From assembly GCA_001414485.1 (NCBI GenBank), contig LLEY01000152.1:1-64000 (forward strand): a stretch of 64,000 nt of DNA, written 5' to 3'. The position numbers were made by a program, and so were the translations under genes. The DNA is from Calycina herbarum. Lineage: Eukaryota; Ascomycota; Leotiomycetes; Helotiales; Pezizellaceae. Positions within the stretch are counted from its first letter, which is position 1. Each line of letters opens with the position of its first letter. Of the stretch, positions 1 to 12,400 are shown piece by piece. The notes under the pieces were generated by a model. It did no database searches. It worked only from the letters and a program-made list of their open reading frames with translations, and had not been told where the DNA came from.

Positions 1-88
1 AACAGAAGGGGAAAACCATAGGTATATAAGTAAACTGTACGTCTTTCACCCGAGTATTTAGAGAGGTGGGATGTTCCTCCGGTTCTTA

Positions 89-143
89 TTTTATAAGGAG
101 ACCGACTCCTTCGGTTTTTGTTTTATAAGGAGACCGACTCCTT
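89..143. repeat. two direct copies of a 23-bp palindromic unit
   Basis: A 23-bp unit is present twice without mismatch, at 89-111 and 121-143, a 32-bp period. Each unit holds the inverted repeat AAGGAG-accga-CTCCTT. This could be a duplicated protein-binding site or a leftover of a small repeat. No neighbouring gene makes the role clear. Confidence 0.75.
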
Positions 144-465
144 ATGCGTACAGGTGCTTTGATTACGCAGGTTGCCTAGCTATTCTAGTCTTATCCAGAT
201 CTGCGGGAGAACACAGCATTTGCAGCCCCTTACTATACAGTCTGTAAGGACTTTGTATAGAACCTGCATTGCTACCATGTTGCAAAAATGCTTTCATTAT
301 GCCTCAAACCTCTTAAATAGAGGAAGAGAAAGGATGTATTAATATACAAATTTACAATTCTAGAATGTTCTACATCACGTGTTACTGATTCTAAGCGATT
401 CCAGCAACAATTGTCAAGAGTATTCAATGGATATTACTCACGTGTATGCTGAACGATAGCACGAC

Positions 466-782
466 GGGGTTACTCGTGGGTTACTTGCAATATTGCGAGT
501 AAATCATGGCTTACTCGTGACTTACATAATTGACAGCTTACTTACGAGTTATCCATAGCTTACTCACGACTCAACTGTCAGCTTACTCACAACTCAGTCC
601 GCAGCTTACTTACCAACTTTTGGTAGCTTACTCGTAACTTAATTGACAGTTTACTCACAAGTAACTCACAGCTTACTCACCAAATGTCCACGGCTTACTC
701 GTGACTTAACAGCTTGCCCGCGACTCACCAGCTTACCCCCAACTTAACGGCTTACTCGCGACTCAACGGCTTACTCAAAACT
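466..782. repeat. degenerate tandem array, core GCTTACTCRYRACTYA
   Basis: About 300 bp is built of imperfect copies of a roughly 20-bp unit whose core reads GCTTACTCRYRACTYA, roughly a dozen copies by eye. Copies differ mostly by transitions and by spacer length. It is a minisatellite-like array. No long open frame runs through all of it, so it is probably non-coding. Confidence 0.7.
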
Positions 783-1488
783 TCCCCTTCTCTCAAAATT
801 CCCAATTTCCTTGCTCAAAACAAAGTACCTAGTTCGCAAGTCTCCACAAGAACAGACAAGCCCAGCGACCCAAATTTGAATTTTGTCCATCCCTCTTCCT
901 TGCTTCCCATGGGAGTCTTGAGAGTAAGACTAAGACCTATATTATAAGCAGAGGGAAAATGCAGACAGGTAACGGTTGAGATGTCTTACATGTCGACAGT
1001 AAGTAGTCCACAAAACGCGAAAGAGTTGACATGACAGACAATTTCAACTTCACCTCTCACTTAAAATTCAAAGAATCGTCTTCATACTTTGGTGCTCCTC
1101 ACTTAACAACTCAAAAGGATGAAAACCCTTTTCCAAATTCTTCTAAACAAAAACTAGACACCTATTCTATCTGGGGTATCTCTCTCACTTCCTTTCTATT
1201 GATCCCTAATCTCTCTCATAGTACAACCCTCCTGGTCTTCCTCACCTCGCGGCCTCAAGTGTATCCAGTAAAAAATAAGTGTTGTAAAAACGGAGTTAAA
1301 TCGATACCCGACCGAAAAACTCCTCGCAATGCAATCTCCTGAACCCGCCATCCATGCGTCTAACAAAACAAAGGAGGACCAGACAACCAGGGTCCATCCA
1401 AGAAAAGAAGTCAAAGTACTATTTTCCAAAAATCACAACATCGTACAAAAGACGCCATGTCCAAACCTCCAAGCCCCTCCCTCGCCCC

Positions 1489-3305
1489 CTAAATCAACAA
1501 ACCCATCACCCCCATCACCAACGCAAACGCAACACCTCCATTCTGGGCAGTGCTCGGAGAAGAAACAGCAACACCCGCACCCTGACTAACAACCGCACTA
1601 GCACTAGCCCTCACCTGACTCTGACTAGCCAAAACACTCGTCGCATTCGTCCCCTTACCAAGCGAACTAGTAGGCGCGAAGATTCCCCCCGTAGGCGACG
1701 TAGCGGTCAAAATACCAGTAGGAACCGAGGTGATGGAGGGAACTAAGTTGGTGAGCGATGATTGGCCAGATAAAGTTTTTATAGTTAGGGAGGGGATGGG
1801 GATTGTGACAACAGCGGAGGAGTCCGTAAGTGCGAGGATGGCAATGGAGGAAGAAGAATTGGTGGAGTTTGAGAAGGGGGCGTCAGGGAGGAAGAGGGGT
1901 CCGATATGAGCGGCGGGGGTAACGGATGGGGAAGCGCAGGAAGAACAATTTGAAGAGGACGAGGAATTCGCGTCAAGGGGAGAAGCAAGAACGGAGGGAA
2001 TAGCAGGGGAAACAGAATCAGAAATTGAAGCAGCGCTGGGGAAGTCCGTACCCTTTGATATAGAAGCGGAGATCGTGGTTGTTGGAGCCGCTGTCGCTTT
2101 TGCGGTTCCATTATTTGGAGAAGCGGTTGCGCCGACGTTACTAGATGCTGCAGCAGAAATAATAGCTTTATCCAAAGTTGGAATTGCAACTTGGCCTGCG
2201 ACAGTCCAACCTCCGGTTGCAGATGGACAAGCTGGGGCGCTGAAGGAAGGTGTATATGCTGATTCTGCGATTCCGGCTGGAGTGGCTTTCTTCCATTGTT
2301 CAGCGAGGTTGCTGAATCCGGGTTGGATGGCGGTGGGTGTCCCGGTTGCTTTGGTGTTTGTGTAATTTACTAAACCATAGTTGTTTACCTCTTGAACCCA
2401 TTCGTAGATGATACTTCCGGACCATGTATCATTCATCTCGGAGCCGAAGATGGCAGCTTGATCGGTGAAGAGACGTGGTGCTGGAGCGTTACAACCTGTT
2501 TCGGAGAAGAAAATTGGGATGGAGTAGCCTTTTGACATTTCTTGTAGGCTGGAGTACCCGGAAGTCTTGAATGAGGAGTCGCCACACCATTCGTACGAGT
2601 TGAGACCAAAGAAATCGATGTTGTTTTTCGGATCAGTTTCGCATGCGAGGTAGTTTTGGAGCATAGGGCGAAGTTCTGCGACGTCGGCGGCGGAGTATCC
2701 AACTGGGATGGTACGGTAATTCTTTAAAGCAATGTAGGACTTGATATCTGCTGCTGCTGCCTTGATAAATGGTGATGCGTTTGATTGTGCGCTGGTAGCC
2801 ACGACCTCATTTCCTATCCAAAATCCGCCCATGTTTTCGTATTGTTGCATCGCATCGAGTACCTCTGTGAAGGCTAAGAATTGAGTCTTGGTCCACGTTG
2901 GCGCATTGGAAACGATACTCGTGTTGAAGGTGTCGAGATGTAACCATACATAAATACCGGCATCGGAAAATGCCTTCATACACGCATCGTGACTTTTGAA
3001 AGGGTCGATATGATATACTCTAATAGAATTGGTACCGATGGTTTTCATCAAGGCTGCGTCGGTCGTGCATTGCGTACCATCAATGAGAGGATCATCTGGC
3101 GTTCCCTGGTATGCGACGCCTATCTTCTCGTCAGCATGATCCTTTGGCGCGGGGAGATGCGGAGTTTTTAATATGAACCTTTGAGAAAGAATTGTTGACC
3201 GCCAGTAAAGAATTTGGAACCCTTAATTGTTAATGGTGAAAGAGCAACAGCTGAATTGATTGCACAGCTGGCTATCAAAGCAGCGCGAAAGAGAGAGTTG
3301 AGCAT
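1489..3305 (-). CDS. GPI-anchored 1,3-beta-glucanosyltransferase (GH72, Gel/Gas family)
   Basis: Predicted cell-surface enzyme that cuts beta-1,3-glucan chains and rejoins them to lengthen wall glucan. Model: complement(join(1489..3119,3179..3305)), 585 aa. The 59-nt intron (3120-3178) restores the family block FFLKG-VAYQ, and an internal TGCTGAC fits a branch site. The start at 3305 gives a signal peptide (MLNSLFRAALIASCAINSAVA); a longer in-frame start at 3404 would spoil it. The two family catalytic glutamates are visible: E147 in FWIGNEV and E249 in FFSETGC. After the catalytic domain (to about residue 345) comes a long Ser/Thr/Ala/Pro-rich stalk and a hydrophobic tail (GGVAFALVMGVMGLLI) typical of a GPI signal. 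No cysteine-rich X8/CBM43 module is visible, so it belongs to the GH72 class without it. Confidence 0.95.
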
Positions 3306-5352
3306 GTTGAAGATGTGGAATACAGTAAAAGGAGTGAACTGCAATGTATTTTGAAACGGCCGATGTGGATGAGAATTGAAGAATGACTCGGGAAAAATGG
3401 ACACGCAATGAGATGATGGAAGGAAAAAAGAAGGACGCGATCTCTAGAAAGTAGAAAGCAAGAACAGACGATCGGAACCCAAGCCGTGGTATAGTGTAGT
3501 ATGGTATAGTAGTAGAAACAAAAAATGAGAGAGGGAAGGAGTGAAATGAGGGGGACGTTGTATTTGTTGGAGGAGGATGAACCGAGGCGGCGCTGTCCAG
3601 GCTCAGCCTCAAGAACCTCTAGATTTGAAACTGGCAATTATGATACTGGATGGAACCTTGCCACCAACTGAACTTTGTTAGGGTCCTTAAGGTCCCTGAT
3701 GGGATCATCTTTGGCTGCTTTTTCAGCCAGAAAATGGAAGGGTGCGATGAAGATGGGCGAAACGGGTCCCGGTTGGTGGTGGTGTTGTTTCACATCTTCC
3801 AAGCCAAACCCGGAAAAGAGGGGTTCTGTGAATCCAATTCCACAATTCTGGCGGGACTTCTACGGTCCCCGCCAAAATTGTAGATCGTACAGTCTGGGTG
3901 GTGGAAGGAAGCAAATCTCCAAATCTTGACGTCGTTCAGACTTCTCCAGAGGAGCGCCCGAAGCACGAGAAGGATTTGGAAATTGGTACATGTCAAGAGT
4001 GTACGTACCGAGCTCTCTGCCCCTCGTCACCTCAACACCAAAGGATCCAGATAACAAACCCCAATTTTGACTTTACATCTTCGTGTTGGTTGGTTGGTGC
4101 TTTCTATTTCCGTCCCCCTTCAGCATCTTCATGCGCGAGATGTGCTTCAAGATCATCGCATGGTCGCCTGTCCGAAGCGCCAACCAAAAAAGCAGCAGTA
4201 GGTAAGTAGCTCATTGCCATAAATTAATTTACGACAATCGGACTTCATCAAATTGTCATAAATGTTTAGTGTAATTCTTTAATTTACCTTAGAAAGCTGG
4301 AACAATGAGCGAGGTAGGCAGGAGGCAGGTACGATCAAAGTATTTTGCTGCCGCTTTTATTGCCCACCAGGAGCCAAGGTTCGAAGCGCGGCTTCTTTCA
4401 TGGAATCTTCTGCGGCCTTGGTACGGAGTTTTTGGAAGTTTTACTTCGTTTCCATTCTTGTTTCTGATTGGACAATTCGAGGCAAGTCACATGCTACACT
4501 ATCCTCAAGTCACGTTTCGACTGGAACAACTCATTGGTTGTCTTCTTTATTTTACTTCGTAGTCTGATGGAAACCTTTCACCGGTCCTTCAAGAATAGCC
4601 TTCTTCTATTTCTATCGTCGCGTCGTGTCGATCAATTTCAACCCCCACGTTTCTCCGTTTTTGAGATAACCAATGAAAGTCCCCAAAATACGGCGATACG
4701 AAAATTTTAGCCAATCAACCTCAAGCCACTTCTGATTCGACGAGACTACGAAGGACATTAAGGCAGCGTTTTTGTGTCACCAGTTGTTCGCTGGTGTCGT
4801 GAGAAATCCAAGTGAAGAAAGAATTTGCACCTGATGAAATGGTACTTCGTTTTCTTAAGAAAAAAAGTATCTAAATATCGTCTCGAATTCCATATTTGTC
4901 TTTGGGTTGGAGGATAAGGCTGGAGTCAGCAGAAGACTTTGTCTCATATGCTTGAATCGCTCGATACATTGTAATAGCAACTTCCATCATTACCCTGTCC
5001 AATCACTCTCTTGCAAATACGGATAAGCGAGATTGCTGTCATCTCTCTAACAAGCATTTGTGCCAAGTATCAAGGAGTGATTCTCTGGGTTCTTGTTAAT
5101 TCAATGGGGACCAATCAAATACGGAAACGAGAAAATATTGTTGTAGAAGCATCCTATCACTTCTCAATGGCAGATAGGATATACGCGGTTCGAGGCGCAT
5201 GCTTTTACAGAACTAGTTAAAGAAAGAGATTTCGTCCTATTTTCAAGTTTCTTCTGTCATCACATTTTTGCGTTTCTCTCGAGTACAGATTTCAGACTTC
5301 TACTTTTGTTATAATTCCGAGCTCGCTCTTAGAGCACTTTTCTGACTTCAAG
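3306..5352. other. divergent intergenic region between GH72 and RTA1 genes
   Basis: Two kb between divergently transcribed genes, so both promoters must lie here. The part near 3310-3640 is the GH72 leader. I see no gene: short frames have no domain. At about 4290-4400 there is a segment resembling one at 31,490-31,690, listed as a dispersed repeat. Confidence 0.6.
4290..4400 (+). repeat. dispersed repeat, copy 1 (partner near 31.6 kb)
   Basis: The block around 4340-4385 (TTTGCTGCCGCTTTTATTG followed by CCCACCAGGAGCCAAGG) matches 31,620-31,660 (TTTGCTGTCGCTTTTATTG, then TCCATCGCGAGCCAA) apart from a few changes. Both copies are preceded by a GGAACAAT motif. I see no coding potential. It is probably a small repeated element or remnant of one. 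Confidence 0.5.
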
Positions 5353-6396
5353 ATGTCGACCCCAGCAGCAAATCGTGTGGACTGCACCAAAGATACATGC
5401 GGAGTCGAACAATCAATCTATGGATACTATCCTTCCCAACCCGTGAATATCATACTCATCGCTTTATTCGCCATCTCCTTTGGAATACATTTATTCCAAG
5501 GGATTAAGTCGAAATCATGGACCTTCATGATTGGACTTACCATTGGAACATTTCTGGAAGCTGTGGGATATGTTGGTAGGATTTTACTTCGAAGTGATCC
5601 CTTCAGTCGAGGCTAGTATGTTGATCTCTCTCTGAACTTGGACGAGGACTGATAATACTATTTAGTATTGCAATTCAACTTATTTGCCTCACTATCGCTC
5701 CAGCTTTTATCGCTGCTGGTATTTATCTAACTTTAAAACACTTGTACTTCTCCACTTTCCTTTCGAAGCCTCGTCAAACTGATATCAAGTAGGATCATCA
5801 TCTACGGATCAAAGTTCTCTCGAATCGCTCCTAGATGGTATACATGGATCTTCATCGCCTGCGACGTCATATCCATCGTCATCCAGTCGTAAGTCCATCC
5901 TCATCTCAACAACACCCCTTTTTCAAACATTCGCGCTCACAAAGCCCGTAGCATTGGCGCAGTCCTAGCCTCCGGCTCCGGCTCCTCAACTACCGGCAAT
6001 ACTGTGATAATGATAGGTCTAGCCTTCCAAGTCCTAACCCTCCTCCTTTTCGGTCTCCTCTCCCTAGACGTCTACCGCCGCATAAACCAAAACCCCTCAA
6101 GCTCCCCGATCACACAATTTTCCTCATCCACTACAAAGAAACTCCGCGGTCTCGTCATCGCGATAATCATCTCCTACTCCGCAATTTTGATCAGATGCAT
6201 TTACAGAATCGCGGAAATGGCTGGGGGATGGAGAAATCCTATTATGCAGGATCAGATCAGTTTTGTTATTTTAGATGGGGTTATGTGTGTGATTGCTGTG
6301 GGGGTGTTGAATGGGTGGCATCCGGGGTTTCTTTTTGGGGAGAGTTATGCGGTTGGGAAGACCGGGGTGGAGGAGGAGGGGATGCCGATGGCTTGA
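5353..6396 (+). CDS. RTA1-like multi-pass membrane protein
   Basis: Member of the fungal RTA1 family (Rta1/Rsb1-like; linked in yeast to lipid translocation and resistance to toxic lipids or drugs). Model: join(5353..5615,5666..5743,5793..5888,5952..6396), 293 aa, introns of 50, 49 and 63 nt. Splicing rebuilds the family signature in order: YGYYPSQPVN near the N terminus, EAVGYVGRILLRSDPFSRGYIAIQ, CLTIAPAFIAAGIYLTLKH, RWYTWIFIACDV and SIGAVLASGSGSSTTGN. About seven hydrophobic segments are visible, as expected. The stop codon lies inside the first copy of a 66-bp tandem duplication, so the last few residues (EEEGMPMA) may have changed recently. Substrate unknown. Confidence 0.93.
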
Positions 6397-6518
6397 GTGG
6401 TTTGGGATATTTGGGATTGTACTCGTGCTGGGCTAGAAGAAGAGGGTGTGAGGATGGCTTTAGTGGTTTGGAATATTTGTGATTGTACTTGTGTTGGGCC
6501 AGATGAAGTGATATGTTG
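6387..6518 (+). repeat. 66-bp tandem duplication over the RTA1 stop codon
   Basis: Two adjacent copies starting at 6387 and 6453, differing by a few substitutions. Copy 1 has GATGGCTTGAGTGG, containing the TGA stop of the RTA1 gene; copy 2 has GATGGCTTTAGTGG, so its equivalent of TGA reads TTA. The duplication lies at the junction of coding sequence and 3' UTR. Confidence 0.8.
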
Positions 6519-7037
6519 ACTTCTGTTTGATCTTTTGAGTTTCGTTCGTCGAATTGTAGCCATATTTTGTTTTGTAACCCTTTTTAAGCCGTTTGATATG
6601 TTTTCTTTAGGAACTTGAGTAATATTTGGCAGTTTCAAGAGGCTCTGCAGCTATATATGTTAGTTGTTTCAATTGGACTACTTCGGAACAAAATTTCGCT
6701 CAAAGCGCGATAAAGCCCCTCACTAAGCAACAAGGTACAATATCTTCGCTTAGGTAAACCAATTATAAGCCATTAGTAAGATCTTACCTCCCTCATGCTT
6801 ATGCCAAGAGAAGAGTCGTACCTGTGGACTTGTATTACCTCGTCACATTGACCTGACCCAGCCACACTCAGGTGCATGAATTACGCGTTCGTGAAATTTC
6901 ACGTTAGACATGAAGAAGGGAGAGCATTCGCACAATTTGCTATTCTACATAGACATTTTGCTTCCTAGTCAGTCTCTAGCTTGGGTTGAGTTGCTCCAAG
7001 GTGATTCAGGGGTTTAGTGTCGATTGTTGTCGCAAAG
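6397..7037. other. intergenic region, RTA1 3' end and Zn2Cys6 promoter
   Basis: Apart from the second 66-bp repeat copy I see only presumed 3' UTR on the left and promoter on the right. No further open frame is supported. Confidence 0.6.
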
Positions 7038-8365
7038 ATGCGCGTTCGGAGAGCACACCGCAAGTCGAGATTAGGGTGTAAGATGTGTAAGTCTAGGAGG
7101 ACGAAGGTTTGTGAACATCTTCATTTTTGTCGAAAATTCCATGACTGCTAATGATACATTAGTGTGATGAAGTCCATCCTATCTGCGGGAATTGCAAAAA
7201 TTACGAGCTCAAATGCGATTTTGCGTCCATGAATGATAGAAATTCTACCCCACTACCACCTATAAAAATTTCGCCACTGAGGAGTCCCCTAAGCGACAAT
7301 TCACTTTCAGATACTGCATCATCATTCTCTCGATCAAGTTCTGAGGTTCGAAGCAACAAGTCAACAATACCCAGGAAAATATTACCACTTGAAAGCACAG
7401 CCATCACTGGCGACGAGCTTCTTCTTGAACATCCAAAAGCAAATTTAATATCTACGACAATGAATATACCCACCGACAGACTTCTTGAACTCAAACTCAT
7501 GCACCACTTCGTAACCATCGGCTCAAGTACCTTCTTCCAATTCGTCGGCTCCTACAATCAACCACCCTCCAAAAGCGACATCTTCGCACAATATGTAATA
7601 GATCTCTCCATGCAAAATCCCGGACTAATGGACGCCCTCCTCGGTTTCTCAGCATTCAGTCTCAGACACCAAGATCCCACCGATAAGACCCTATCCTACG
7701 CCTCACATCACTACATGAAGCGAGCAATCACAGCTCACTCCTCACAACTCCAACAAGGAATCCACTCCAAAAACGCCGAGTTGATCTTCGCCAGTAGCAG
7801 CATACTAGCATTCATAGAAGTAGGAAGCAACCAATACCTAACTTCCACCACCACCCCATCTCTCCCCCTCCACTGGTTTCAACCCTGGCAAGGTCTCCGA
7901 GCCATCGTCCAAGCCTCCTGGCCTTACTACAACACCCCATCACTTACCACCCTCCTTACCCGTGAACGCTGGGGCGCCGAAACATCTTTACAGACCACAA
8001 ACCACTTTTCCTTTCTCCTCTCTGGTCTCGACACCGAAGATACATCTCCCGAAGATCTTCATAGTTATCAAAAGAGTGTACAGTGGCTTTCTAGGATATA
8101 TGAGAACCCCGGGTTGGATTATGTGTTTAAATTTGCGCCGAAGAGTCCGCCTGCTTTTGTGAGAATGTTGGAAAGGGATGATCCGAGGACGCTTACTATT
8201 GTAGGTTATTGGTTTATGTTGCTTAGGTGTTTGGAGAGGGAGTGGTGGGTTCCTGTTCCGACGAAGGGGCAGTTTGAGGTTTTGATGGGGAAGTTGCCTG
8301 AAGAGGGTGAGTGGAGGGGGAGGATGAGGTGGGCTGTCGAGTCTTTTGCGAAGGGTAATGTTTGA
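7038..8365 (+). CDS. Zn(II)2Cys6 fungal transcription factor
   Basis: Nuclear DNA-binding regulator of the Gal4 type. Model: join(7038..7106,7163..8365), 423 aa. The 56-nt intron falls inside the zinc cluster, and splicing gives all six cysteines in order: GCKMCKSRRTKCDEVHP followed by ICGNCKNYELKCDF. The start at 7038 puts a basic stretch (MRVRRAHRKSR) just before the cluster, as is usual. A Ser-rich linker follows (residues about 50-90). The remainder resembles the divergent C-terminal region of the Upc2-like/'fungal specific TF' group, with a conserved-looking block MHHFVTIGSSTFFQFVG near residue 115. No target can be named; neither neighbour is an obvious pathway partner. Confidence 0.92.
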
Positions 8366-8448
8366 AGTTTGAGGGGCTACAATCCTAGAACGCGGATATA
8401 TTCAGATTTGCTTATTCTAGATCCTCAAGATCGATACTTTAAATTATT

Positions 8449-9450
8449 CTATACGGCTACAAGAGGGCCCAGGCGTTCCAGTGTCTCCGGGTCTAGAATA
8501 ATACGAGGCCAATTTTTCCGCACAACAAGAGCAGTTGGCATAGCTAGAAGGCTTTCCACGATTGAATCAGGTTGTATAGAAAGCTGCTTAGTGATTAGAG
8601 CTCTACGAACATGGCGATCCCTTGTCTGTAAAAGTTCAAATGGGAGCTCTGGCCCAAGTGATATCACAGCATTAAGGTAATGAAGATAGGAACCCTCTAA
8701 AGTTTGGAGTTACTCGTTAGCAATTTGTAACAAGTTTGGCTGTTGTAGGAGAAGTGGGCAATGTGAACAACTAGAGTATTTTAGATTGTACGAAATAGAT
8801 TGGAACAATTTAAAGTATTGTTCGAGATGGTATAGAAGGATTGAATTTTTTTTGGATTCTTCTAAATCGTCTGGAACAATATTCGCAATTGTGCCAGATC
8901 TGCTCGAGCAATGAGAAGATAACCACTTACCATTAGGAGTCAGGTCCTTGAACCCGGTCTCAGAAGCGCTCCCTCGCAGATTCTCATCCTCTTCGACCTC
9001 CCGATTTTGAACCTCTTGGATCTCGGAAAAGTACAATGCGTACCGAGATCGTATATACCCCACGACAACTATCAGTCCCTTGATTTCCGACGTTGGCAGA
9101 CGAGAAAGGAACCTCCCATCTTTTTTCCGGCTTGTAGATTCACCTGCATTTCCGTTGTATTTCGGGCCAAATAGACGGGTCCAAATAGTGTACAGATATA
9201 GCGCTCGTTGAACCCGATGCTTCTCGGTTGGAGAGAAAGAGAAATCGAGATGATCAGGCTTTACAATGTAAAAATCTTTGAACCAGATCTGGAGATCAGA
9301 ATATAAAAGGTCAGCGACTTTTTGATCATGCGCTAGGCGATGGAGCTCGTCGAACGTAGATATTTGGAGCCGCACAGACGACTGATTCGTCCGGTAAGAT
9401 CTCAAGACTCGTCGAAAAGTCTGAAGCTTGTCTTTGAATTCACCATTTGT
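8449..9450 (-). pseudogene. 3' part of a fungal F-box-type hypothetical protein, 5' end cut by a transposon
   Basis: An open minus-strand frame from about 9450 to 8710 (stop) reads ELHRLAHDQKVADLLYSDL then FSPTEKHRVQRALYLYTIW and TRLFG. The block SPTE-x-R-x-QRALY is familiar to me from large F-box-like hypothetical proteins of Helotiales; this is recall, not a search. No ATG begins the frame: coding sense runs up to within about 15 nt of the Fot1-like element at 9466 and there meets a stop. A second open segment at 8449-8667 (ELPFELLQTRDRHVRRALIT) probably continues the protein through an intron I could not place. A fragment with F-box sequence lies at 13,846-14,049 on the same strand beyond the transposon and may be the missing 5' exon. 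Confidence 0.5.
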
Positions 9451-9465
9451 TTCTTATATTTATTA

Positions 9466-12400
9466 ACGTGGTTTATCAGGACCCGGATCAATTTTAGCGA
9501 ATTCCCAACCTTCCTTTATAACGCGTTTTTTCTACTATATATTATGTCAGTTATTCTATAAGAATAAAAAATCATTCTAGCTATCGAGGCTATTCGAACA
9601 TCTAAAAAGCTAAGCCGTCGGAAGGCTGTAAAGCTCTACGGAGTGCCCTTTTCTATACTAAACGGTAGAATAAACAGCCGAACTACTCTCCCTAAGCGAC
9701 GGCTAGCAAACGTTAAATTGTCTAAGCTAGAAGAGGAAGTAATTGTTCAGAATATACTTAATCTACATTCGAGAGGGTTTATACCCCGGCTAGGTAGCGT
9801 AGAAGATATAGCGAATTATATACTTGAATCGCGAGGGGGAAAACGCGTTAGCAAGCTCTAGGCATATCGATTTATATAACGATAACCAGCTCTTAAGACG
9901 CGTTTTAATCGCGTTTATGATTTCTAAAGAGCCTTATATAAAGATTCTAAGCTAATTAGCTCGTAGTTCCGACTAGTTGAAAATATAAGAGCAAAATATA
10001 GTGTTTTAGACTACGACTTTTATAACTTCGATAAAACCGGGTTTATAATAGGTATAATTTGCTTTATAATAGTTATAACCTATGTAGATCGACGTAGCAG
10101 AGGTAAGGTAGTTCAGCTAGAGAATTAGAAATAGGCTATAGTAATTGCTTATATTAATAGTAAAGGCTAGAGTGTCTCTCTATTTCTAGTAGTTTAGAGT
10201 AAGAACCACCTTTTAAATTAGTATATAGACAGCGGCCTCCTACCTAACTAGGTTATTAAACCGATAAGTAATAGATAGACAAATAATAAGACAGGTCTAG
10301 AATAGCTAAAACACTTTAATAAACATACTACTACTTATATAAAGAGTCTATATCGAATACTAGTATTAGATAGATATAAGAGTTACGAATCAGCCGAGTT
10401 CTAAGAGTACTATAAGATATATAATATTATAACTCTTAGACTACTTCCTTATTCGTTCTATCTAACCTAGCTACTTAATATTAGATACTTTAGTATATTA
10501 AAGCAGGCGTATAGTTAATAGATTAAGACGTTTATCAAAGCCTATATTAACTATATTACAAAGGTAGAGTTCTTTCTAGCCTTTATAGTAGTATATAAGG
10601 AATCTATAACAGCTTAAAACGCTTAAGCTAGATTCCGTAGAGCTGGCTTAGTACTCCTTAACCTATAAGTAGTGCTTTTAAAGCTTAATATAAAGTTATA
10701 AACTCTAACTCCTTCTAGACTCTCTACTACTAATACTAATCCTTAGGTCTCCTAGACCCCTTCTAACCTAACTAAAGCTCTTTTATAAATAACACTTATT
10801 TAAAATCGAATTACCTGTTATTAAGAGAGCTCGCTAACTCTACTCTTCGAGATAGTTACTATATTAGCTAAGGGTATAGAGCGAATAGCTTATAAGATAA
10901 CTCTTCTATCTACTAAGGTATATACTCTTCAAGCAGCTAACAAAGCCTTAAGTAAACGCTGTAGAGCTAAAAAGGCTCGTGTCTATTAAGAGAGTACACT
11001 TATAGTAGAGGATATATAGGATATTATAGCCTAGAAGGATATAGATAAGCAGATACGACGCGACGTATATACAGTAGAGAGTAGTCGTAAGAAGAGTTAA
11101 CCGTCTAGGCGATACTATAGAATCTATAGAAAAGCTAGTTACAACGTACGAACTTATTAAGAAGCTGTAGATATATCTAGTTCCTCGGATTCCGAGTAGT
11201 TTTAGTTAATTTAATATATTAACGTAGTTTATAAGCGAGTTAGACTCCTAAGCGAAATAAATTTTTTTTCTTAGTATTCTACGAATTATTAAATATCTTA
11301 CGATATAATTATTTAAATTAATTATACTACTTAGAATTAGAATCCTTATATATTTCTTCTTCTTTTTAACAAGTTCGTATATTATAGCTATATTTCCTAT
11401 ATAATCTACAGCGCCGGCGAGGTACTAGACTCGGGTTCGTATAATTACTATTTTCTACTAAAACTACTTATTCTTATAAAGTAATATTACTTAGAGCTCT
11501 AAGATCTTACGTATCTTAGAGAGTAAGTAATCCTCCTTTCTATAATCGACGCTTTTTTATATAACGACGCCGACTTAGTTAATTATTTACTATACGAAGT
11601 ATAGTATTCTTAGCGTATAATAAAGCTACCTTAGTAATTATACGCTTTATACCCTTTGTAAGCTAGTCTAGGCTATATAGAATCTAGGTCGGAGAACTAT
11701 TCTAGTATTATAAGACCTTGTTCTATATATATAACGTCTAAGAATAAGCCTCTATTATATTATTTAGAGTCTTTGGTTCCTAAATAGCTAGGAGGCTTAT
11801 CGAGGTAGATAGACGTAACAGAGTCCTTAGTTATATTTTAAGCTATAAAATCATAGAATCTAAGTCGTATAGTACTAATCTAGATCCTCGAAACCCTCCT
11901 CGATTGTTTAATTCAGTTATTATTATATAAAAGGCAGTATAGAATACAGATAAGAAATCCTTCTTAGAAATATATATAATATATAGTTATATTAATTTCT
12001 TAAGTTCAGTATTATATAGTCTTTTTAACGTTTAAAAACATTCTATATTAAGTAGCTAGAGTCTATAAGAGGAATAAGCTAGTATACAAAGAGTAATAAT
12101 ATTATTACTCTTATAAAAAAGCTTAAAATCGACTAAGTAGTAGCTTTTATAGCTATTAAGTATAAGGAGCTAGTAAATACTCTTCGTTCGAAGCTTTATA
12201 TACTAATTAAAATAAATAATCTAATCTAGGCCTTGTTTATTTATTATCTAGCTATTTATAGTTATAGTAATTATCTAATCGCGTAGTAATTAACTGTTTT
12301 TAGACTAGGAGAAGAGGTGATTCTTCCCTGCTAAAATAATATATAGAAGTACTATAAAGCTATATAATCTAATATCTTAAATTACTATTATCTATTCCTA

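Larger units (their letters stand above)
1..1488. other. intergenic region with short repeats, no supported gene
   Basis: I see no credible gene here. The short open frames have no recognisable domain and run antisense or through repeats. Two local structures stand out and are listed separately: a direct repeat of a palindromic unit at 89-143 and a degenerate tandem array at about 466-782. The stretch lies beyond the 3' end of the minus-strand GH72 gene, so its right part should hold that gene's 3' UTR and terminator. Confidence 0.6.

Noticed and set aside
1329..1746. Plus-strand open frames of 86 and 130 codons over the 3' part of the GH72 gene
   Set aside because: They are antisense shadows of the Ser/Thr/Pro-rich stalk of GH72 and have no domain or splice support.
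8766..8900. A MITE-like copy inside the F-box-type fragment
   Set aside because: Words such as ATTCTTCTAAATCGTCTGG and GGAACAAT resemble the family, but the frame stays open through them and no ends were found.
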